Assembly: GCF_004359985.1 (NCBI RefSeq) | Contig: NZ_SMRO01000003.1 | Location: 1,148,496 to 1,212,495 of the forward strand | Reading direction: 5' to 3' | Origin: Paraburkholderia flava | GTDB lineage: Bacteria > Pseudomonadota > Gammaproteobacteria > Burkholderiales > Burkholderiaceae | DNA: 64,000 bases | Shown here: positions 54,185 to 61,100 of the stretch, in pieces | How the letters are laid out: every line of letters begins with the position of its first letter | How positions within the stretch are numbered: the first letter of the stretch is position 1 | The notes under the pieces: model-generated | What the model saw: only the letters and a program-made list of their open reading frames with translations | What the model was told of the DNA's origin: nothing | Databases searched by the model: none | Position numbers and translations under genes: made by a program

Positions 54185-54337
54185 AGTTTTTCAGGCGCGG
54201 GTTGAATTCAGTAGAGGCGGGTAGAGCGCTGCGCGTGGTCATGGCAATCCACCACAGTAACGCGCAGCCAGCCATCCAGCTTGCACGCGGACCGCGTCAC
54301 GGTCCGCGCGACGCATCGCGGGCGCGATGCGTGAACC

Positions 54338-54703
54338 TCAGTGCCCCGACAGCAGCACGCTCGCGATGACACCCGTCGCGATGGCGGTGAGCACGTAGTC
54401 GCCGTTCACACCGACCCACTGATAGCCGCGCGGCGGCGCTTGCAGATTGTGGCCGCGCCAGTCGTCGACGACGTAGTTGCGGTCGCGGTATTCGGCCGGC
54501 AGGCGGTCGCCGCGATGCCAGTCTTCATGGGGAACCGGACCACCGGTGCGATGCATGTCCGCGTCGTGATACGAGTGTCCGCGCGGGCCGCCGTGTGCGG
54601 GCGGATGACCATGGTCGTCGGGACGATGCTGTTGTGCGAATACGGCCGTCGAAGTGCCCAGCAGCGAAACGATGACCAGCTGTGCGATCGTTTTTGATTT
54701 CAT
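54338..54703 (-). CDS. RcnB-family periplasmic protein
   Basis: 121 residues from MKSKTIAQLVIVSLLGTSTA, a signal peptide cut near VFAQ. The mature part begins with a His/Pro/Gly-rich segment (HRPDDHGHPPAHGGPRGHSY). It ends with the RcnB-like LPAEYRDRNYVVDDWRGHNL, APPRGYQWVGVNGDYVL and a short hydrophobic stretch. RcnB of E. coli helps nickel/cobalt homeostasis; the His-rich start could bind metal here. Confidence 0.82.
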   Translation of the reverse strand: MKSKTIAQLVIVSLLGTSTAVFAQQHRPDDHGHPPAHGGPRGHSYHDADMHRTGGPVPHEDWHRGDRLPAEYRDRNYVVDDWRGHNLQAPPRGYQWVGVNGDYVLTAIATGVIASVLLSGH

Positions 54704-55064
54704 GTACGAGTCTCTCGTTGAGGGAGTCGATGACGGTAGACGCGCCGTTCGTGCGAGACATGCGGCGCGACGATACCGGGCTGGTAGTGCGGCGCGAGGC
54801 GATCGACCTCCGATCGATCTCGCGGTAGTGCCGGAACATGATCGCATGGATCGTGTGGCGGTCGCGTTATCTGTCAATGATGTGTCAAATGGGGCGCGCT
54901 TCCCGGACAACGCGAAAGCCTTTCGCAATGCATTCATTGCGCATTGAATCGTCTCGATACCTTATCTGCATATCGCCTGCAAAATGAGGCGTGGTGCGGC
55001 TCTCCGGGCATTTCTCCGAATCCGCCGGGTTACTTTTTCCTGTCATCGACCCTCGTCAAACTCC

Positions 55065-55093
55065 TTGACAAAGAGTTGACGTCGCTCTAATTT
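55065..55093 (+). promoter_or_regulatory. Sigma-70 promoter of the siderophore operon
   Basis: TTGACA (55065-55070) and TAATTT (55088-55093) are separated by exactly 17 bp. This is the best consensus promoter I found in the window. It reads toward the MbtH gene and lies just before the Fur-like box. Confidence 0.75.
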
Positions 55094-55106
55094 ACGCGTC
55101 TCAAAC

Positions 55107-55125
55107 AACAATGATTCTCATTTGC
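55107..55125. promoter_or_regulatory. Fur-box-like operator
   Basis: The dyad AATGA-TTC-TCATT (55110-55122), flanked by ACA and TTG, fits the core of the Fur consensus (AATGATAATCATT type). It lies 14 bp downstream of the -10 element, where bound Fur would block transcription when iron is plentiful. The 120 bp that follow up to the MbtH gene are an untranslated leader. Confidence 0.7.
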
Positions 55126-55248
55126 GGACCAGCAATGTGCTAGCTGATTCCGGGAGTGTCATTGGGCATCGACTCATTTCCAGCGGGCCGTATCAGCCAT
55201 TGAGCATGGAATGATTATTGTTTCGCACTTTTAATTCGGAGCATTCAG

Positions 55249-55491
55249 ATGAGCTGGGGTGACGACAACACCAATTTCCACGTCGTGATTAATGACGAAG
55301 AGCAGTACTCGATCTGGCCGGATTACAAGGCGATTCCCGCCGGCTGGCGCGAAGCCGGCAAGTCGGGCAAGAAAGACGAATGCCTCGCGTGGATCGACGA
55401 AGTGTGGACCGACATGCGTCCGCTCAGCCTGCGCGAGGCGCTGGCCGAGAGCGACACGCAGGGTGCCCGCTCCGGCTCCGCGGCTGACTGA
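55249..55491 (+). CDS. MbtH-like NRPS accessory protein
   Basis: 80 residues; ATG after CGGAGCATTCAG. Family signature: [52 protein letters not shown], with the conserved Trp residues. MbtH proteins bind and activate adenylation domains. It is first of the iron-controlled operon and precedes the thioesterase by three bases; its presence implies that the downstream A domains need it. Confidence 0.95.
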   Translation: MSWGDDNTNFHVVINDEEQYSIWPDYKAIPAGWREAGKSGKKDECLAWIDEVWTDMRPLSLREALAESDTQGARSGSAAD

Positions 55492-55494
55492 TCG

Positions 55495-56334
55495 ATGACT
55501 GTCGCCGTCCGTCCGGCAGCGCAGGCGCAGTCCGCTGCGTCCGTCACGCTGGTCTGTCTCGCGCACGCAGGCGGCAACGTCGCGCTGTATCGCGAATGGC
55601 AGCAGCGGTTGCCGTCGTGGATTCGCGTGCACGCGCTCGAACTGCCGGGCCACGGCGCGCGTCGCGCGCTGCCCGCTCACACCGAATGGCCCGCGTTGAT
55701 CGAGCAGCTTCACGTGGATTTGCGCGCGCGGGTCGATACGTCGCGTCCGTTCGCGGTGTTCGGTCACAGCATGGGTGCGCTCGTCGGGCTCGAACTGCTT
55801 CACGCGATCCGTCTGCGCGACGGCCGTTCGCCGGTGTGGTTCGGTGTATCGGGCGTGACTGCGCCCACGCAGCGTGACGCCGAGACGGACTGGCTCGATG
55901 CATCGCACGACGCGATGCTCGACAAGCTGAAAGAACTCGGCGGCACGCCGGACGCGCTGCTCGCCGACCGTGAGTTTCTCGATCTCGTGATGCCGCTCAT
56001 GCGCGCGGATTTTCATCTGTGCGGAGTGCATCCGTTGCACGCGGCGCTGGCCGCGCGCGGGCCGCTCGATTGCCCGATCGCGGCGCTGATCGGGCGCGAC
56101 GACGACGCGACAGCCGATGCCGCCGACGTCGCCGCATGGTCGCGCGAAACGCGCGGCGCGCTGACGACACACGCATTCGACGGCGGCCATTTCTATCTCG
56201 ACGGTGCGCCGGAACCGGTCCTCGCGTGCGTTGCGACTTCTCTTGCAGCTGCGCTCGCTTCGTCGATGCATAGGCCGGGTGTGGCGCACGTAACACCCGC
56301 GGTTCAGTCGAAAGGCGAAGCATGGATGCATTGA
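55495..56334 (+). CDS. Type II thioesterase (GrsT-like) of NRPS cluster
   Basis: 279 residues. Alpha/beta-hydrolase: VCLAHAGGNVALYREWQQRL and ELPGHGARR at the N-terminus, nucleophile Ser in GHSMGALVGLEL, acidic residue around GRDDDATADAADV and catalytic His in DGGHFYLDG. Type II thioesterases remove wrong or stalled groups from carrier proteins. Coupled to mbtH. A 211-bp gap follows, with no gene I trust. Confidence 0.92.
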   Translation: MTVAVRPAAQAQSAASVTLVCLAHAGGNVALYREWQQRLPSWIRVHALELPGHGARRALPAHTEWPALIEQLHVDLRARVDTSRPFAVFGHSMGALVGLELLHAIRLRDGRSPVWFGVSGVTAPTQRDAETDWLDASHDAMLDKLKELGGTPDALLADREFLDLVMPLMRADFHLCGVHPLHAALAARGPLDCPIAALIGRDDDATADAADVAAWSRETRGALTTHAFDGGHFYLDGAPEPVLACVATSLAAALASSMHRPGVAHVTPAVQSKGEAWMH

Positions 56335-56545
56335 CCGGCACCGACGTGCACGGCGAAAGCGTGCCCGGGCGCAACGGCATGCGTGCGTCGCTCGTCCCGA
56401 TGCCGCATGGCCGTCCCGTTCGCGGACAAACGTCGCGTACCGGTTGCGATGACCGGCTGACCTCACCCACCGCCGCACGTTTCCCATTCCACTTCCCGTC
56501 TGTCAGGACTCCACCAGAGTTCCAGAAAAAAAGGATCGACCGATC

Positions 56546-57982
56546 ATGACGCAATCGCTGCCTCCGCTTTTTGCCTTCGGCCCGTTCGACGGCCAGAGCG
56601 AACACTACGTGTCGCTCATCAAGCAGTTCTCCGCTGCGCATCCGTTCCGCAGCGCGACCGTCGATGAGCTGCTGCTCGATGACGACTACCATCGCCGCCC
56701 GCTGCGTCCCGAAGACTTCGAATTCCTGAAGTTCCAGAAGCCTGTGCGTGTGCATAACGTGAGCCGTCTGCCCGCGCTCGCGTCGGGCCGCACGCTGCTG
56801 TCGATCTACGAGCTCGACGTCGCGCGCCTGCCGCGCAGCAGCGATCCCGCCGAATGGCAGCACTTCGCCGACTTCTATCGCGACGACACGAAAGTGCTTG
56901 GCGCGCAGATCGCACCGTTCCTCGAAGGCTATGCGTTCGCCTATCTGGCCGAAAACGTCGACGCGACCGAAGACGTCGCGACCGTGAGCGCGCGTCTCGC
57001 GAAGATCGTCGACGATGAAACGGCGTTCTGGGGCGAGACGTTCGGCCGTCTGATGCGCAACGACTATCTGGAAGAAGGTCTGCGTTTCATCATGGTTCAG
57101 CGCTGGGCACTTGCGGTATCGAAGCGTCGCGCACTCGCGCAGGCCGAAGCAAGCGGCTTCTTCGACATGCTGCCGCCGGACGATTGCCCGACGCTGACCG
57201 GCGATCTGCCCGACGACGCACTGCTCGAACGCGTGGCCGCCGCATGCGGCGTGACGCGTCGGCAGCACGCGTACTGGCAGTTCTATCTGCCGACCAGCAC
57301 CGCGAAATGCAATCTGCTGTACGCGCTCGCACGTCGGCCGGATCGCGCGTTCGGTCTGATCGGCGCGGCGTTCGCGGCCGAAGCCGAATGGCTCGCGTTC
57401 GGGCTCGCGCTTGAAAAGGCATGCGCGCATCTGCAGCCCGCGTCGCGTCGTCCCGCCGATGCAGCGGAGCGCAAGGCCGAACTGATCGGGCGTTTCAGCA
57501 ACGCGCAACAGCTTCTCGTCGAACGCTTCGGCGCCGCCGCGGCAGGACAGTGCGTGCAGGGCGTGGTCGCAGGCGAACGGCTCGCGGAACGCGGTCGCTG
57601 GGATCTCGGCGAGCAACTGCTGTGGCTGTCGTCGATTCGTCGTTACGTCGAATTCGCGCATCGCATCAGCACGCGCATCGACGCCGAATGCCCGGACATC
57701 GATCGCGAGACCTTCATCGAGCCGCACGAAATGTGCTCGACGACGCACGTTCACAACGACCACCGTCTCGTCACGATCCAGGAAGGCGAGATGCTGTTCT
57801 GGGGCAACGTCGGCATGCAGCACAAGATGAACCAGGGCGACATGGTGCTGATTCCCGACGGACGTCTGCATGGCTCGACGGTGGTGTCGGGCGAATGCAC
57901 GTACCACCAGCCGATCATTCCGGACGACTGGATTCAGGCACTCGTCGCCGAACTCGACAAGCCGGCGACAGCGGCGGCGTGA
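56546..57982 (+). CDS. grbD: SznF/GrbD-like N-N bond forming oxygenase (helical domain plus cupin)
   Basis: 478 residues, close to SznF (about 470). The N-terminal and central part is helical, with candidate di-iron ligands in DDETAFWGETFGRL, RRQHAYWQFYLPTST and AAEAEWLAFG, as expected of a heme-oxygenase-like di-iron oxygenase. The C-terminal cupin has HVH at 401-403 and a third His at 442, exactly 41 residues after the first; SznF uses His407, His409 and His448, the same spacing. GrbD of the gramibactin cluster acts with GrbE to make graminine, an N-nitroso-hydroxylamine amino acid derived from Arg. Symbol by analogy. Confidence 0.75.
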   Translation: MTQSLPPLFAFGPFDGQSEHYVSLIKQFSAAHPFRSATVDELLLDDDYHRRPLRPEDFEFLKFQKPVRVHNVSRLPALASGRTLLSIYELDVARLPRSSDPAEWQHFADFYRDDTKVLGAQIAPFLEGYAFAYLAENVDATEDVATVSARLAKIVDDETAFWGETFGRLMRNDYLEEGLRFIMVQRWALAVSKRRALAQAEASGFFDMLPPDDCPTLTGDLPDDALLERVAAACGVTRRQHAYWQFYLPTSTAKCNLLYALARRPDRAFGLIGAAFAAEAEWLAFGLALEKACAHLQPASRRPADAAERKAELIGRFSNAQQLLVERFGAAAAGQCVQGVVAGERLAERGRWDLGEQLLWLSSIRRYVEFAHRISTRIDAECPDIDRETFIEPHEMCSTTHVHNDHRLVTIQEGEMLFWGNVGMQHKMNQGDMVLIPDGRLHGSTVVSGECTYHQPIIPDDWIQALVAELDKPATAAA

Positions 57983-58129
57983 TCCAGCGCGACACCGCGA
58001 ACACGTAGTGAATCACTGACGAATACCTGAGGCGCTTTGCGCCAACGTCCGATGCGCCTCGACAGAAGGCGTCCGGTTCTCCCCACAGGTGCTGTATCGA
58101 CACGCTCCGGCCGCGCGCCGGGGTCCTGT

Positions 58130-58148
58130 GCATGCGCGCCGCGCATGC
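58130..58148. repeat. Perfect hairpin upstream of the NRPS gene
   Basis: GCATGCGC-GCC-GCGCATGC, 8-bp perfect arms, sits in the 193-bp spacer between the GrbD-like gene and the NRPS, 27 bp before the start codon. There is no T-tract. It could stabilise the processed mRNA, or be an internal control point; the rest of the spacer shows no gene. Confidence 0.5.
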
Positions 58149-58175
58149 GTGACAGTGGGCTCAGAAACGAGAGAG

Positions 58176-61100
58176 ATGACGATGGAATCAGGCAATGCCG
58201 GCGTGACGAATTTCGACGGCTTCGTGGCCGAAGACTGGAAAAGCCGCATCATCGACGGCCGCGCGACCGGCGCGGCGGTGTCGCCGCCTGCGTGGCTCGA
58301 CGCGTCGTATGCGACGCTGCGCGAACAGGTGATGCATCCGGAGTACCCATGCTTTTTCGGCACGATGGCGGAAAAGCGCGGCGAGATGTTCTACGCGTTC
58401 GTCAACGGCAAGGACATCCGCAACCTGCCCGCGACGATGCAGACGTTCGCCGAACTCGCATCGCTGCCGCAGTACCGGAAGAACAACATCGCGGTGTTCT
58501 TCGAGCCCGACGCGACACCGCTGTCGCACGACGACTATCACGAGCTGTTCTGGCATGCGCTGCAGCAACTGCATAACGTCGACCCGGACCCCGAAGCCGA
58601 TCAGCAACCCGAACCGTCTCACGAGGACTGGGAGTTTTCGTTCGCGGGCGTGCAGATGTTCGTCGTGTGCGCGTGTCCGTCGTTCACCACGCGACACAGC
58701 CGCAATCTCGGGCCGGGCATGGTGCTGCTGTTCCAGCCGCGCAGCGTGTTCGTCGACACGATCACGAACAAGGTGATCGGCCGCGAAGCGCGCAACCAGG
58801 TGCGCAAACGCCTCGAAACATGGGACGACGTGTCCGCGCATCCGGACCTCGGTTTTTACGGCGACCCGGGCAATCTCGAATGGAAACAGTATTTCCTGTC
58901 CGACGAGAACGAGCGCGCGGCCGATCGCTGTCCGTTCTTGAAGCGCCAGGCGCGCAAGAGCGCGGCCCCGGTTGCGGCGGTACGCGAGGCGGTCACCGCC
59001 GAACCGGAGCCTGAGCCTGCGGGTCAGGCCAGAACTTCGAACATGCCGACCGACAAACATTCGAATCCAGCGTCAGCGACTAAAGCGACTGCTGCACCCG
59101 CAGGCGATCTGCTGTCCGTCGCCCGCACCTACGCAAGCCTGCCGTCCGACAAACGCGCGACGTTTCGCGCACGCCTGCGCGAACGCGGCATGTCCGGCGA
59201 GCAGTTGCCGATCGTCGCGATGCATGACCGCACGCAACGTTTCCCGCTGTCGGCGACGCAGGAACGGCTGTGGTTTCTGTGGCAACTCGATCAGGAAGAC
59301 GCGAGCTACAACCTGTCGGGCGCATTGCGACTCGAAGGCGAGCTGCACGTCGACATGCTGCGCGCCGCACTCGATCACGTAGTGAATCAGCACGACATCC
59401 TGCGTACCCGTTTCGAAGAAGTCGACGGTATCGCTGTGCAGATCGTCGGCGATGCGGGTTACGGCTGGACCGAGATCGACGTTGCACAACGCGAATCGCT
59501 CGACGCGCAACTTCAGGCGCTGTCGCTCGCGCCGTTCGATCTCGTGCATGGCCCCGTGCTGCGCGTTGCGCTGCTGCGCGACGCAGCAGGCACGAGCTGC
59601 GTGCTGCACGTCGCGATGCATCACATCGTGTCGGATCACACATCGGTACAGTTGCTGCTCGAAGCGCTGACGCGTGCCTATGCGGCGCTGTGCTCAGGTA
59701 CCGCACTCGACGCAGAACGGCCGCAGATCCAGTACGGCGATGTCGCAGCGTGGCAAAAGGAATGGTCCTCCGATGAAGCGGGCGACCCGCATCTCGCGTA
59801 CTGGACGAAAGAACTGGGCGGCTCGCAGCCGGCCCTTGAATTGCCCGTCGCGAGAAAGCGCACGGGTATGCGCGCCGCGCGCGGCGCACGCGTCAGCGTC
59901 ACGTTCGATGCCGCACGGACGAAGTCGCTGAAGCAACTCGCCGCGCGTCACCGGACCACATCCTTCACGCTGCTGCTGTCCGCCTATGCGCTGCTCCTCG
60001 CGCGCTACAGCGGCCAGAAGGATGTGCGCATCGGCGTACCGGTTGCGGGCCGCAGCCGGCTCGAGACCGAGCGTGTGATCGGCTTCTTCGTCAACACGCT
60101 GGTGATCCGCGCGGATCTCGCGGGCGCCGGATCGTTCGGCACGCTGCTCGCGCGATTGCACGAGCGCGTGCTCGACGCGCATCGTCACGAGGCGCTGCCG
60201 TTCGCGCAGCTCGTCGACGCGTTGCAGCCCGAACGCAGCGTCGGTCAGACGCCGCTTTTCCAGGTGATGTTCAACCACACGCGTGCTGAACCGAGGACAC
60301 TCGACGTCGCAGGCCTGCGCATCTCCGAGTACGCGAACGACGTGCCGACCGCGCGCTTCGACCTTGTACTGAACGCCGTCGAGCGCGGCGATGAACTGCG
60401 GCTGTCGTTCAACTATGCAGCCGATCTGTTCGACGAAGCGATCGTCGCGCAGATGCTCGACCATTACGTCGAGATTCTCGCGCAGGTGGATACTGCAACC
60501 GACCGCCCGCTCGCGCAGATCGCGCTGAGTCGCGATCGCAGCGGCGAAGATGCGGTGCGACGCACTGCGTTTGCACCCGTCGGCGCGCAGTTCAGCCGCC
60601 GCGCGGCGACGAATCCGCTCGCGCCGGCGCTTCATTGCGAAGGCGAGCGCATTGCATACGATGAGCTCGAACGCTGGACCAATCGCATCGCGCGCCGGTT
60701 GAACGGGCTTGGCGTGCGTGCCGACGAGCGCATCGGCCTGTGCGTCGAGCGCTCGGTCGCATTGGCGGCGGGCGTGCTCGGCGTGCTGAAGTCGGGCGCG
60801 GCGTTCGTGCCGCTCGATCCCGCGTACCCGCTCGAACGTCTTGCCGCGATGCTCGATGATGCGGGCATCGTGCGCGTGCTGGTCGATTCGACCGGCAGCG
60901 AACGGCTCGGCGAACTGCTGCGAGGCCGTGAAGCGATTGCGATTGCAGACGAACGGCCCACGGCCGCGCAATCATCGACTGTCATCGAAGACGATGCACC
61001 GTTCGACACCCCGATTCATCCGGAACAACTCGCATACGTGATCTACACGTCGGGGTCGACCGGTCGGCCCAAGGGTGTTGCGATCAATCACGGCACGCTC

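Noticed and set aside
56322..56549. 75-codon frame overlapping the thioesterase stop and running to the GrbD-like start
   Set aside because: The translation is Pro/Arg/Ser-rich without any domain, and it lacks a ribosome-binding site; it looks like a chance frame in a spacer.
55997..57907. 636-codon minus-strand frame under the siderophore genes
   Set aside because: Mirror of the thioesterase and GrbD-like genes; composition typical of a shadow frame.
59043..59100. In-frame ATG between the YqcI/YcgG domain and the first condensation domain, as a separate NRPS start
   Set aside because: There is no stop before it and no clear ribosome-binding site, and the sequence around it is a typical interdomain linker. 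Fusion is the simpler reading, although internal initiation cannot be excluded.
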